A stretch of 64,000 nt of DNA, taken from NCBI GenBank assembly GCA_018398815.1, contig JAFLJL010004177.1, positions 1 through 64,000 on the forward strand. Reading direction: 5' to 3'. The notes under the pieces are model-generated. The model did no database searches. It was not told the origin of the DNA and saw only the letters and a program-made list of their open reading frames with translations. The DNA is from Conus ventricosus (lineage: Eukaryota; Mollusca; Gastropoda; Neogastropoda; Conidae). Positions 36,620-49,299 of this stretch are shown in pieces (the first letter of the stretch is position 1; every line of letters begins with the position of its first letter). Position numbers and translations under genes: made by a program.

Positions 36620-38980
36620 TCATTAACTCACGCACAGCTTTCAAACTAATCCCACCTGTGAAATGAAAATAAAGTGAAGGGAAAAAGCAAAAGAAATATC
36701 TGAGCCCACTCAAGAAACATTCCCTGTTATGACATTTCCACCCTGACAAGCTAACCTATCAGCCAAAGTTATCTGTTCTCATGGAATAATAAAAAATCAA
36801 GTTATGTAAAATGCTCGGTTTCCGCAGCCTTGTCACTCAAAAAAGGCAATGGATCCATCAGAACTTTGCCACAGACACCCCAAAACATCAGAAGTTGTCA
36901 GTGAACTCAATCTCAGAATGCGACGTGCTATTGACAGCACACTGACATACGGATCGACCAACAGACAACTTGGTCAGCTATACACCTTTCTATATGTATG
37001 GACGGGAAACTACGAATCCTCCTAAATTCCATGTTATGTGTACATCGCCATTCGAGGAAAGGGGAGGGGGCGGGGGGTAAAATAAACGTAAAGAATGGTA
37101 CTGACGGCGAATGTTGAATATCCGTTAAATCGATTCGCATTCTTAAGAACGATTTTTCTTAGGTCAAAGAAGTATCACCTTGTAAAAGGTGAAGGCTTCC
37201 ATGACGACGACTACGAAGAAGAGGAAAAAGAAGAGGGAAAATAAAAGAAGTAGGAGAGGAAAAAAACGGGAAAAGTTTATTGAACAGTGACAGTTGATTT
37301 TTTTGTTTTATATTGCCATTGAATACTCATTGGTTCCAGCAACAATGCATAAATATTTGAAGGTTAGAAAAGAAAAAAGCATATTTCATGAAAAAAAAGA
37401 ACTGGTGTTTTGCAACAGTAGTGGGTAAAAAAGATATTACCAATAAACAAGACAACATATGATGAAACAAGTGGTTGCATATAGACAACGAATTCACTGA
37501 TTCATACAAGAGGGAAGTCTGGAAGACACATTTGGAGCCCACAGACCGAGGCAGCATTTGGCACCTGAATTATATGTAGGCGGGACGCATCTTAATGTCT
37601 TAATGTCTTAATTTTTCGCTTCTGTGGCCGTTTTTCCAAGGCACTTCAGTGGGCACACAACAGTCACTAAATTGAAAGACAAGAGCTGGTTCTAGTTTTC
37701 GCTGGCTGGCATCACATCAGACTGAAGAACAGGCTGACGATGGTAACAAGCCTGCGTTCTTTATTCCCAGCAGCAGATTTGCGCGTCAACAATCGCACCG
37801 CCAATGGAACTCTGCAAGTCGGAGGTGACCATAACAAAATTTTATATCAATAACTCAAGTTCTTTCCCACTTACAGTTTTAATCTCGAAAGGTTCAGAAA
37901 AGTGACATAGCAAAACCAAACAAGGATAAAGTTATAAAAGATAGTAGATATTGAATGATGTTATTTCTGATTTAAAAAAAACCTTTTGGTTGTATAACGT
38001 CCTACTGTAGAAATGTTAAGTCACCAACTCGACAAATGTCACGCAGTGCATTTTAAACTTAAACAAAATGGACCAACTAACGATCCTGGTACAACGCAGA
38101 CTTAAACTGTTTTAAAGAAGTACCTCCTCAAAAAATAACTGTCTACATCTGAACACATGTTTCATCGTGATTGTTCAGGACTAACTGGTTTTTCATTTCA
38201 ATGGCATGATCAAATGTTTCACTCCACCAAATAGTCCAACCAACAGCAATATTATTTCACTCTCAACGATGGATCCAATCCTCGTGTTATACTTTTACGT
38301 GTATATTAGTCATTGCACCAATTGTTCTTGAATTTTTTAAGCTGGGTTCAGGTACAAATGACAGAGAGATTGTCCATCTCCAATATACACATTTGAACGT
38401 ACAAAATCAACTTCTTCATACCTTACACAATGACCAAGCATTCCTTTTGAATTACACAGTAGTTCCAATCGGCTGAGTACAGTTCTTGCTGGAGAAGATA
38501 CTCAAAAACAATTAATCGTCATGCCTTGCATCACTGACAAGTGTACACACCAGATGCACTGTTTTCAGAATGTAGGCTTAACATGGTTCAGAAGATCCTT
38601 GATGATTTACTTCGCCTTCTCTTTTGTGTAACGCCATTCCACTTTTTGCAGGTTTTCCGTTCTCAGAAGGTCGTGGGAGGCACAAAAGTTCCAGATGAAA
38701 TTTTTGTATAGCCAACCAAGCACATGAAAGTCAGAATTTTCTTCTCAGCGGATTACTGGCTAATATCATGGACATGATGGTGGAGCTCCTTTTTCTGCTC
38801 ACGACACTTCTGTAGTTAGTGAACAGCAAACACCAAGTCGGTTGTGCCCATGTAGTGCAAAACCGCACTGTGATTCAGGGACGATGATAGTCTGCTATGT
38901 TGATGAATCTGCTCAAGATGACCTTCGGAAGAATCTTTCCTGCGACGCACAAGTGGAAAATCCATGGTGATTGTCACATG
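36620..38980. other. Unassigned segment
   Basis: No frame longer than about 76 codons, no repeat match elsewhere in the window and no recognisable motif. A direct repeat of TTAATGTC lies at 37,591-37,610. Confidence 0.35.
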
Positions 38981-38985
38981 AAATA

Positions 38986-39030
38986 CATATGTACATACAT
39001 ACATACATACATAAATGCATACATAGATAC
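38986..39030. repeat. (ACAT)n microsatellite
   Basis: ACATACATACATACATACAT and variants. Confidence 0.95.
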
Positions 39031-39764
39031 TTACATACTTTCATTCTTAACTACCTACACACGTTTCATGCTTAGCCACTGCTCTTGATCCCATGTCTGA
39101 TGTCTGATAGCTTTTAAGTTTTGTGGTGAGCTGCCAAAGTTTCATCCGGTGTCCCAAGCGTTCATGTGTCATGCCGATAACGTATGCCATTTCATTCAGT
39201 GCTTGATGTCAGCTCTTCATGCTTCACATTTTTGGTATATTGTCATGTTTTTGTGATTTCACAAAGGCAAATGAGGTGTCACTGAGGAAACAATGGATAC
39301 TTTCAACAAAGTTAAGGACCATCTTTGTTCTCGACCTCCCTCCATTGCTACCCATGAAGATATTGTGCAAGACGTACAAGTTATAATACAGCACTTTACT
39401 AACCTGTCATGTTCAGGTTTAGTTAAAAGCCTTATTACATTTTCACTCGGTATGCAGGCTTTGTGAGCGAAGACGTGTCCCTAATCGTAATTAAAACAAA
39501 AGTTTTCGTTCTTATTCAACCAGACTTGATGACAAGTAAATTGGCTGCTTTCAAAATGCATGTTCCTGTTAAATCAGAGGGCTTTTGTAAACATATTCCC
39601 TTTGTTTCAGAATCAGAAACGAAAGAGGTGTCAATTAGAGCTAACACAACTGCGTCTGCAAGTCCCATCTCATCGCACACAACTGCTTAAGGTTCTATCG
39701 TGAATGCTCTAGCATTCTTCTTAAAAAACCCAAAAGGCAGAGGAGTCAAGTTAAACTTTCCGGA

Positions 39765-40115
39765 AACAGTCAGGTTTCGAAATACCAGTATCTGACCAGA
39801 AGTTAATGTTAGTGACTTCCCTTCCCATTGGAGATTGTCTCCCCTCGGAGACTATAAGCTCATGAAGGCTCATTTTGAGAAGCATTTATTATTCCTCATT
39901 CACCCACTCAAGCACATACTGTTAGTTAGGCAGAATTATCTACCACTGCAAAAATGAAGCTTATCTCCCCTATTTCTTCAATCTTTAAGACATAAGGCAA
40001 GCTTTGTTTTAATTCAATATTTCGTGCAGTCATTGCAACAAACCCAAATGCTTGTAAGTTGCTGGAATGGTGCTCGGTTACTTTTCCTTGAAATTTATCA
40101 GTTTATTGTAAATTA
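39765..40115 (+). repeat. Dispersed repeat family 1, copy 2
   Basis: See 12,893-13,245. It ends just before the LINE 3' end at 40,140. Confidence 0.8.
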
Positions 40116-40139
40116 GTCAGGGGGCAGCAAATCATGCCA

Positions 40140-40600
40140 AGAACAACAGTGCCACTCAAAACATGCAGGCAGAGTCTGCTGGATGGGGCAGATGACTGGA
40201 GTGCACTGCAGACCTCCCAGAATGGAAGAGTCACCCAGAGATCATCAGCAAGAGGGGCATGAGACCAGACATGTAGTCACTCTAAGTCAACCAAGCAGCT
40301 GATCATGATCGAGCTCACGGTGCCATATGAGAACAGAATGGAGGCAGCTAAAATCTACAAGACTGAAAAGTATGCTGATTTGGCAAACACCCTGAGGAGA
40401 GAAGGCTATCAGGTAAAAGTCCTCACTGCAGAAATTGGAGCTGGGGGATTTGTAGAACGTCTGCATACAGCCTCATGAAACAGCTCCAGTTGCAGGGAAG
40501 GAAAAAACCAGAGCCCTGAAGAATGGCAGAGCGGGAAAGAGAGGTGTTCAAAGCTGGATCTGGTCAAGGAGGAACAAAAGTGAACTTCAAAAGGCTTAAA
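40140..40600 (+). pseudogene. 3' end of a non-LTR retrotransposon ORF (same family as 40,980-43,620)
   Basis: The plus strand reads SLLDGADDWS near 40,176 and TKQLIMIELTVPYENRMEA at about 40,290-40,346, then KTEKYADLANTLRREGYQVK. This is the conserved C-terminal segment found at the end of a LINE protein family common in molluscs and fish. It belongs at the end of such a protein, so it is the tail of one copy lying directly before the start of another. Confidence 0.8.
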
Positions 40601-40617
40601 TTTCCCCTACAATATCA

Positions 40618-40725
40618 GGTGTCCTGTGGCCCAGTGGTTAAAGCGCGAGTCATTAAGTAGAAAATGAGCATGTCCAGAGGGTCATGGGTTCGAATCCCCG
40701 CCATGGCTCGTCCCAAGATGGGGGA
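40618..40725 (+). mobile_element. tRNA-like SINE head
   Basis: TGGCCCAGTGGTTAAAGC (A-box type, about 40,626) and GGTTCGAATCC (perfect B box, about 40,688) lie about 60 bp apart, longer than in a standard tRNA. The ends do not form an acceptor stem, so it is a tRNA-derived element head rather than a working tRNA. It lies between two LINE pieces. Confidence 0.65.
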
Positions 40726-40979
40726 AAAAAGGGGGCAGCAGAGGGACATCCGAGTCATGAACCGGGTGTGGCCCAACCCCTAGAGTGTCGGGAGATAAGG
40801 GCCGAAACACTTGCTTGAAGGGGGGCTTCTCTTCTGAGGACACTCTGCTGCTACGCTCTCCACGAGTTTCTTTCTACTAATGCATGGGTTAACCTTGACT
40901 TCCGGGAATAGGCCGGAGGACGTCCCGGGAAAGACGGAGGACAAATGGAAAGACCAGAACCAAGGGCTTGTGGGCTGGC

Positions 40980-43620
40980 TCCCCACTTTGCCTTAAAACA
41001 TGTGGCCCACTAAGAATAAAAGGAAAAGTGCTCCCAGGATTCCCGAAAGGGGGGTGAATGATGAAAACCATCGGTGTCAAAACCCAAACCGCCTGCAAAT
41101 CCCAAAGGACTATGAACATGGACCAAATGGAATTATCCATGTGTCTGTGGAAAGCGTTTTTGCGACCACCCGTGGGATGAAGACCACAGAACAAAGATGG
41201 GATGTGTGAAGACTCATCTGAATGAGCAGCAGCGCAAGCATCAGCGATAAGACGTCGGAAGACCAAGGCCAGGATTTAAACCACAGTGCCAAGGACATCC
41301 ACGCTGTTGGTTCGGATGAGGAATTTGCACAGGCCCCCTCGATCCCAGGCGCCTGAAACTCAACCTGCCACGAGCAAACGAAACTGAAGATTGGGAGAAA
41401 CTGGATGCAAAAATCGTCCAAAGACTCGATGCACTGATAGGGAAAAGCCCCCTGGAACACAAACTAGCCACATATGGGGACATTGTGTATGCCACATGTG
41501 AGACGCCTATGGAGTAAACTACCCAAAGAGAAACACCTCCAAAGAAATCAGCCCCAAGAAAAGATGGACAAGATCAGAGTCTAAAAGAACAACCTCAAGA
41601 AGCAAATGAAGCCCGGGCACTGCCAGCTGAAAAACAAGGCTTGGAAAAACTGGGGGAAAGACCTAAAAGAAAAACACAGCACCCTCAGCAAAGCGGAATC
41701 TGCGAGGAAGAGGAAGAGCAAAAAGAAGAAGACACAAGAGCGCTTCTTCAGAGACCCCTTCCATTTTGCCAGAACACTGTTTGAGCAGCCAAAATCTGGG
41801 ACCCTAAGTGTGGACAAAGGATTTCTTGAGCAGCTCTGAGGAAACATACTTGACTCACAGAGCAAAGCCCACTCGACATTCAAGGTCTGGTGTGGCCAAC
41901 CAACCCTGGGGAAAACAGTTCAATGGCAAGCCTCCAACGTTGGGGAAATCAAGAAGGTGGTGGGACAAAGCCAGAGCCAAATCATCACCAGGGCCAAACG
42001 GAATACCTTACCAGCTTTACAAGAATGTCCCAAGGTGCGGGGAGTGGCTCCACAGGCTGCTGCGATCGGCTTGGAGAACCAGGAGATCAGTGGCCAGTGG
42101 ATGAGGGGCAGAGGGTGTGTACATCCCAAAGAGCAAAACTCAAGTGACATCAGCCAGTTCAGGCCAATATCACTACTGAACGTCGGAGGGAAAATCTTTT
42201 CTCTGTCATGGCAGCAAGGCTGCCCAAGTACCTGATGGAAAAAAAGTATTTGGATGTGTCAGTCCAAAAAAGGTGGCATCCCCGGCGGGCTGGCTGTGTA
42301 CAACACGCCACAATGATCTGGGACGCAATCCAAAAAGCAAAAACAGAAAAGAGAGACCTGGAGTAGTGTGGCTTGATCTGGCAAACGCATATGGATCTGT
42401 GCCCCATGAGATGATACAGTTGGCTCTTGAGATGTACCATGTGCCAAAGAACATCCGCGACATGCTCAAAAAGTACTTCAATGGCTTCTCAATGCGGTTC
42501 TCTACCAAGGAGTACACAACTGATTGGATCAACTTGGAAGTGGGCATTGCAATGGGCTGTGCAATTTCCCCCATACTGTTCGTGCTGGCAAAGGAAATCA
42601 TTTCCCGAAAGCAGCAACAAACAACGCGAGACAAACAGACCTTGGCGATGGATACAAGATGCCTCCTCTCAAGGCCTTCATGGATGACACCACAGTGATT
42701 TCATCCAGAGGGAAAACGAGACACGTCATGTGCTGGAGAGGCTGGACGACATAGTTGCCTCATCCCGAATGAAGTTCAAGCCAAAGAAATCACGGAGTCT
42801 CTCACTGAGGAAAGGAAAAGTGGCGAATCTGTGGTCTTCAGTGTTGCCAACCAGGCCATTCCAACAGTCAAGAAGAAAACCCGTCAAGAGCCTTGGAAGA
42901 TGGTATGATGATACGCTGGAAAAGACACACAAAGAGCAAAGAAAACCAAGCAGATGGCGGGGAAAAAGGCTTGGAGGACCATTGACCAGTGTGGGCTCCC
43001 TGGCAAATACAAGGTCTGGTGTCTGCAGTTCATGCTGATACCAAAGCTCCTATGGCCTCTGATGTTTTACACATCTTGGGCCCCACAGTGGAAGCAATGG
43101 AAGCCAAATCAACAAGTTCACAAGGAAATGGCTTGGTGTCCCACCTGTCTGACTGACATCGCGCTGTACTGTCGCCAAGCAAAGCTCAAACTACCACTGA
43201 AATCCATCCTGGAGGAATACAAAGCAGGGAAGATCAGACTTCAAGCATGCTGGAGGACTCAGGAGACAAGGTGGTAGAAGCAATCAAGCCCCAGCTGAAG
43301 AACAGGGAAAATGGAAAGTTCAAGAGGCGATGGATTCTGCAAAAGAAGTCTCGACGAAATAACAGGACACACCGACCACAGACAGGACGGGTGACCAAAA
43401 CTGATGGGGTCAAGGCCAAGAAAGCCAAAAGAGACATGATGATTCAGGTGAGAAAGAGAGACCAAAAAGACTCCAAAAGGCAGTCCAGAGAGCAGCAAGG
43501 CAATGGACAACGTGGGAGAATGCACTCCAAAGAAGTCTAACTTGGAAAGACATTTGCACATGGCCCTCTCAAGGATCACCCTCTCAAAACTCAGACTCAA
43601 TGGGACTGTAGGCGGAAACC
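40980..43620 (+). mobile_element. Non-LTR retrotransposon with RT, nearly complete but frame-broken
   Basis: On the plus strand the N-terminal region (41,000-41,900) is charged and poorly conserved. RT then begins with PGPNGIPYQLYKNVPR (near 41,994), followed by YIPKS-type and FRPISLLNVGGKIF (near 42,153) blocks. VVWLDLANAYGSVPHEMI (near 42,363) is the palm motif A, with its Asp. MRFSTKEYTTDW and GIAMGCAISPILFVLA (near 42,545) follow, then the catalytic FMDDTTVIS (42,677-42,703). KSRSLSLRKGKV and PVKSLGRWYDD are thumb blocks, and DIALYCRQAKLKLPLKSIL with YKAGKIRLQ (43,155-43,245) the C-terminal region. The A and FMDD residues are intact, but at least eight frameshifts separate the blocks. The usual TKQLIM tail is not seen after 43,620. 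Confidence 0.9.
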
Positions 43621-43649
43621 AAAGAAGGTTATCCTGAATAAAAACCTAT

Positions 43650-44955
43650 ACCTGCTACCTTAGACTAGAAAAAAAGCAATTGTAGTACAGGCTGAGGCGT
43701 GCAACTACAATCCTAAGAGGCATCATACATCGACATGCAGACAGTTAGTTTTGCTTTAAACCCCCTTATACCACACTACTGAACAAACGTATGCCCTATT
43801 AGAAAATGAAACTCTACGTCATCGTCGTTGGGCCACTGACGCTTCCACAACAGTTCGTTATGAATTAAAAGACCACCATTAAACAGAATACAAGCCACTG
43901 GAAATTATAGCAAAGAAGCCAAGAAGCCACTCATTGCGTTCAGAGACTGCTGTTATAACTCCAAAAGGTACGATCTGAAACATTCATCATGTGCCCGTGC
44001 AAAAACATTCTTAAAGAACACACTCTGTCATAAAACTCTAACAGTGGTTGCCAAATGACACACTGAGCCAGGAGTTCACTTTCACTGTTCACTCTTTGAT
44101 GAAATCATCTCAGTTAATGACAAAAAAAAAAACCCAAAGACCTGAAAATGCGACTCACACTATCAACTAACATAAATCAATTTAAAAGCCATCCAAGAAA
44201 TAGGAGAACCCAACTCCTCAGACCATTATGACCCCCCATAGTCCACAAAAAGCGGACAGTGAGATGGACACAACTTGGCTGAAGATCTACAACATGTGTT
44301 CGATTTGGGCATAGCAGTAATATGCTGGGTGGGATCAGTTATACTTCACTGCAAAAACACCCAGTTTGGTCTTATTACGTCGCGTTGAAGAGGTTTGATC
44401 AGGCTAGTACAAGACCACGGAGTTACAATGTGGGGGAATGAACAGTAATAAAGCCAGGCTAAAAGTGGCAGGAAACAGCATGCGCTAAGCATTTCGCTAC
44501 TGAGCTCTTCTTTAAATCGCCCAGGTCTAGCGTTGTCCCAGGGAAAGGAGAAAGACACAGTAGCCTTTACTAAGGCAGACTGGGCTATGGGCAGTACCAG
44601 ACCTGATGGGTCACAACTGGTGAGTTGTTACAAGTATAGTCATGTATCCTAGGTACAGAACTTAACTTCAAAGGAAGTAAAAAAGTCGTTCCAGAAACAA
44701 TTACGACCAGAGAACTTGCAGAAAAACCCACAGAAAAATCCCCACCAAACACATTAGCATGGGGAAATGCAATTTAGCGTGCTAGGATGTACCCTTCTGT
44801 TTGGGGATGTCAGCAGAAGTATGCAACATGTTTATATGCCTGGTCCTAATTGCTCCCAGTGTCCATACCATCAAACTCAAATATGTATCGATAAGAGTGT
44901 GTGCATGGTGTTTGTGATGTGTGTGTGCTTGCAAGTTATAGCATATTGCATGTGC
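43650..44955. other. Unassigned segment left of the Polinton
   Basis: No recognised motif. A minus-strand frame at 44,346-44,558 (70 codons) is not convincing. Taken as host or unknown repeat DNA next to the insertion. Confidence 0.3.
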
Positions 44956-44958
44956 AAA

Positions 44959-45110
44959 AGAGAACGTAAATAAATCCATCCTGACACACTTTTTGCCCTC
45001 AACAATTTTCGGGCAAAAAGCCCCAGGATAGTATATATACGTTTCTCTCACCCCCTCACACCCAGTATCGGGCGAAAGTGACCTAAAGGATTGGTATATA
45101 TACGTTCTTT
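44959..45110. repeat. Left terminus: palindrome plus extra direct terminal unit
   Basis: 44,959-45,048 is an imperfect palindrome: AGAGAACGTAAATAAATCC...TTTTTGCCC, a loop, then GGGCAAAAA...GTATATATACGTTTCTCT. A further unit at 45,052-45,110 (TCGGGCGAAAGTGACC...GGTATATATACGTTCTTT) repeats the inward-facing half as a direct copy. So the left terminus holds three units: one inverted and two direct. Confidence 0.8.
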
Positions 45111-48100
45111 GTTATAAACAATTTTTAAATGTATCAATATGGACACAAACATAAGATCCAACACCATTGATTTTTTTAAACAAACATATTGATCAGGTAA
45201 CTTCAATTAAGAACTTGTAGATAACTTGAGTGTGCGAGCGTGTGGTGGGGGAACGTGCGGTGGCGTGGGGTCGGATACTACGCATGCGGGTGCTACAACG
45301 GTGATTGACAGAGTCAACAATACAGACCTTGTAAACAACAAAAGAAGTCTGGGCCACTCGCAGCGAAACCCCGAAACCCGTCATCCCCGCCAAGTTTTAA
45401 AACATATACTGGACATGTTCTTGTCATTCTCCAATAGTAAGCTTGGGTAATAGACACTGATAGCAACAGACGTCGTCCAAATCCCCCAGCACTGATTTGG
45501 TGTTTATCAACCAAGGCTTGGATATCCTCGTCACTTTACTTTGGAGTGCTTTGTGGTGAAGACGTTTCTGGTCTTCAGCAGCCTTGTGTTTGATTTTGTT
45601 TCTGTGACTGATTTCATGACCTCAAGAATCTCAAGAGAATTACTTGGTAGCCCCTTCTACTCGAGAGTTTAGCACAGGACGTTAGAGAGGCAAACGCTGT
45701 TCATCAAGAATCTCTAGATTAATCACAAGAACCATCTAATTAATTTTACCAGAATAAGGATATATGCACAAACCGTTTCCCTCTTCCAACATCGATACCA
45801 CATCAGGGTGACTGGAAAAGAGAAAACTGTTTTCGACCAATTATGACTATCACAAAAACATGATAGAAACAATTGAAAAAGCGAAAACGGAAGGTCCACA
45901 AAACTCCCCAAAAGCCCAAACAAACAGTTCAACAACTAGTTCAAAAAAAACATGAGCAAAAAAACAAAGCTAGAAAAGAGAACACACCGAGGTAGCTACA
46001 TAAATTAATCTTCGCGCAAATGTGGCTGATGTTTGTACTACCATTCAGAGAAGCATACTCTGAAAAGCCCTTTTCATCTACTTGTACGTGAAAACGAAGT
46101 TGTTGACAGCTGCAACAGGGAGTGAGAAATTTGAAAGACAGGATTGGCCCAAACATAATGACTAATATTCCTTAGGGAATTTTTTAAACCGTTGTAAGGC
46201 GTGGCATGATACTGAAAAAAAGACTGAAGAATGAAGGACACATGGAGGCAACATGCTTAGAACAGAAAGGAGAATATTCTGCCGATCAAGCACGTAAATT
46301 ACGTGTTGTTGCAAAGGTGCTATATTTGGGTATCCCCAGTATTTACTCTGTTGGGCTTATCCCCTTTACCTTTCATTTTCTACAAAAAAAAGACAATTGA
46401 AAAACTGTGCAGGTTCCAGTAATTAGGTCCCAATGGAACGCAAAGAGAATACCCTCTCCGCTCCACAACTTGAAGCTTCACACAAATCTCCGTGACTTCC
46501 TGTTAAGTAGTTCTAAAAATATTAAAAAACGGATTTGTAAAACCGCTAGATCGAGCTGCTCTGTGCCCCTCTGAAATAGTCGCGCCACTGCACCAGCTAA
46601 TCCCTACAGCAATGACAGGGACTGGCTGAAAATAGTAACTGACATGGTTCTACAAAAAGTAAAAAACGTTTTGCAAAACCGCCGGCCGGGTAGGTAAAGG
46701 AAAATTAGAACAATCAAACCTTGATGGACGAGGTGGGATAGTGTTGGCAACACTAACCATATAGAAAATGCCTCATTTGTCTTATGACGGGTTTTTGATA
46801 AGCGATTACAGCCGCTATAAGCTGAGCCAATGTATATAGTGCAAAATACAAGTTGCGTTTTTTTTATCTGCCTGCCTCACTCGTCATCCTGGCTTTAGAC
46901 GCATCGTCCCAGCAACACGGCCGCCTATTCAGGTGGCCACAAAGCGGCACTATACGCTCAATTTGACTTGTTTATTGTACTCACGCATTGACAAGTGCTC
47001 TCTGTGCTGCTTAGACCTTACAACAAAGAGTAAAATAATGCCCAATCCACTCCCCACCCCCCTTTCAAAAAACACTTCCTAACGCAAGCACCGACCTGTT
47101 TCTCCTACTGCGATTCCGAAACAGTGCTGTATACACTCACCCTGTTCATACCGGTATAACCCATATTTGTGTTTAGGGGTACTTTTTTCTAATCAAATTT
47201 TGTTGTTCAGAATAGAATTTTGTTTTTAAAAATTGAGTTTAAATTTTTTGGGATACAGTTGCTGATTAAATGTTGTCATCCTCAGTTCCCCAAAGTTGAC
47301 GCTCTCAAGTCATTCCCAAAGTTGCTACTAAGTAGCTTGGATAAGTACTTACCAAGTAAACCTAATATCATACTAAGTCATCCTCTAATACCGACCAGTT
47401 CTTATTCAAGTTCTAAAATTTAACAAAAAAATACAATCTATGTTTTTATCTTAAATAGTAAATGTCTAAGATAGTACACACACGCCTCACAAAAACGCGT
47501 CATCGTTGAGGATGTCTTGCTCAGCGTACTCTGCCTAGATCTATTGAAGGTCTTCCCATCCGAGCAAAACCGTCATTGATTACAATTCGGTCTAAGTGAA
47601 ATGTCATTTAAAGACTCCAGGGTCTATTTATTGACTTCAACATTTTATAATACGCCATGATCTATTTTTATAAAAAAATTTAAAATATTATTCCATTATA
47701 AATGGATCCAAAAAATGGGATGCTTGTTATGGCGGTTTTTGGGGGGCGGGTGCTGGTGTTTTTTTTTCCGCATTTATGTGTTTCAGATTTTGGGGGGGGG
47801 GGGGATGGGGGCTTTTTCTTTCTCTTTTTGCTTTTGTTCCATTGTGAATATTTTTTATAGCCGTAATAACTGCCCCCAACAGCAGCAATGGCGCCATAAA
47901 AAAGAACAGTTTTAAGTATCAATAATCCAAGAAGACTTTGGGGCCCTTGTAACACATGGAGTTTTAATAGCTGGCATTGAATCAACTTGTTCTGGCGCTG
48001 GCGGCGTATATGTTTTTCATGATGAGTCAACATCAGTAAACATATTAATTTTATTTTGTCTGATCACTCTGGTCTAATTTTTCCTCGCTTCAACACGCCC

Positions 48101-49120
48101 AGGATTTTTAAATGGGTCCCTCCACCTGATTCAGCGTTTTCTGATGATTTTCTTCCAGAGCATTGGTTACTTTTCCCCCCTGATTCAGGTGGTTTCCTGG
48201 TATCTGCTGATTCCAGCTCGTTCAATTGAAGGGAAATAAAATCTATATGATTAAAGTTAATAATCCCATGATTACTGGCGAAAACAATGTTTCCAAATCT
48301 ATAGAAAATCACCTACCCAGAGACTCTAATGACTATTTGTTAACAACTGGATCCTGCGTTAAATCATACGTAAGATTCTTGTTACAGAAATCAATGGAGC
48401 AAATCTACTGACTAGTTTATTTGACAAACCTAAGAACTGTTTGCCCCACACTTTTTCCCATTCCTAGACCCCAGCTGCGCTTCATACGTTATGGATACTA
48501 TAATGTCCTTGTGACGACATCTGTTGAATTTGTTCTATCTGATTCAGTTCCGAGAAACTGTTTTGGTTTCACATGGCTGCAAAAGAATAAACAGCCTCAC
48601 CTTTTTGTCATAATAGCTGAATATCCACAACTGGTCATTCATACGTCAGGAAGGTTTAGGCCGCCTAGTAGCTGTAAGGAATCATCGCTTTTCATGTTTT
48701 TATTAAATCTAATTATTTTAATTTTTTAACAAATGAGCACCGCAAAAACTATTGCCAACCTAGTATACCAAACTGCTAGATATTGGAGGCCAAAGTTAGG
48801 ATATCTCAATGCATGGTAAAAGCCTGTTAAGAATTAAACCAGCAGATCTTGGGCAACTAGACTTTGGAGGATTCAGCCAAAGCTAATTGCTATCATTGCA
48901 AGCTTCGTTTGCTACGAAAGAAATTTCATAGTTAAGCAAGGAAAAAATCCCGACAAATATAAATATTGTCAGAAAAAAATACATTAATAAAAAAATGCTA
49001 ATCACTCGCAATAAAGATATGCGGCGCTGTGGTGAATGCGCTTAGCTTTAAAGCGGAAGTAATTTCGCAATTCGTAAACAGCGGGATGACGGCGAGAGGA
49101 AAAAGACATAACAAAGCCCT
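45111..49120. other. Left arm of the Polinton, genes not assigned
   Basis: About 4 kb with short frames only. Candidates worth noting are a plus frame at 46,206-46,400, a minus frame at 47,680-48,033 (a hydrophobic stretch followed by a Lys/Pro-rich tail, YKKYSQWNKSKKRKKKPP), a minus frame at 48,064-48,312, and plus frames at 48,226-48,411 and 48,421-48,729. None shows the protease His/Asn/Cys pattern or a jelly-roll signature that I could defend. Poly-G runs lie at 47,791-47,804. Presence inside the element makes viral-type genes likely, but identity is open. Confidence 0.35.
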
Positions 49121-49299
49121 TTTATAAAATGGGGGACAACTCGCAGCAGCACAAGAGCGCATATGAACAGCAGAGACTTGAGCAGTTAGATATTAATTAA
49201 AGACACACTGAAAGAACAGGCATGCCGCCTTACCCATTTAAAAATGTTGACCAAGCCATAAAAACACATATTATCTAGTACCAGGCAAACCGTCCGACA

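Noticed and set aside
36299..36749. 116- and 148-codon frames
   Set aside because: Same cause, TG/CA microsatellite.
40618..40705. Functional tRNA gene with perfect B box
   Set aside because: A-to-B box spacing is too long and the ends do not form an acceptor stem; better explained as a SINE head.
42206..42634. 142-codon minus-strand frame
   Set aside because: It is antisense to the clearly conserved RT palm region on the plus strand.
47680..48033. Major capsid protein
   Set aside because: Too short and too basic/proline-rich; no jelly-roll signature.
48421..48729. Adenain-like cysteine protease
   Set aside because: A T-W and a later Cys are present, but the His-(Glu/Asn)-Cys order and the usual YFDS-type block are not; left unassigned.
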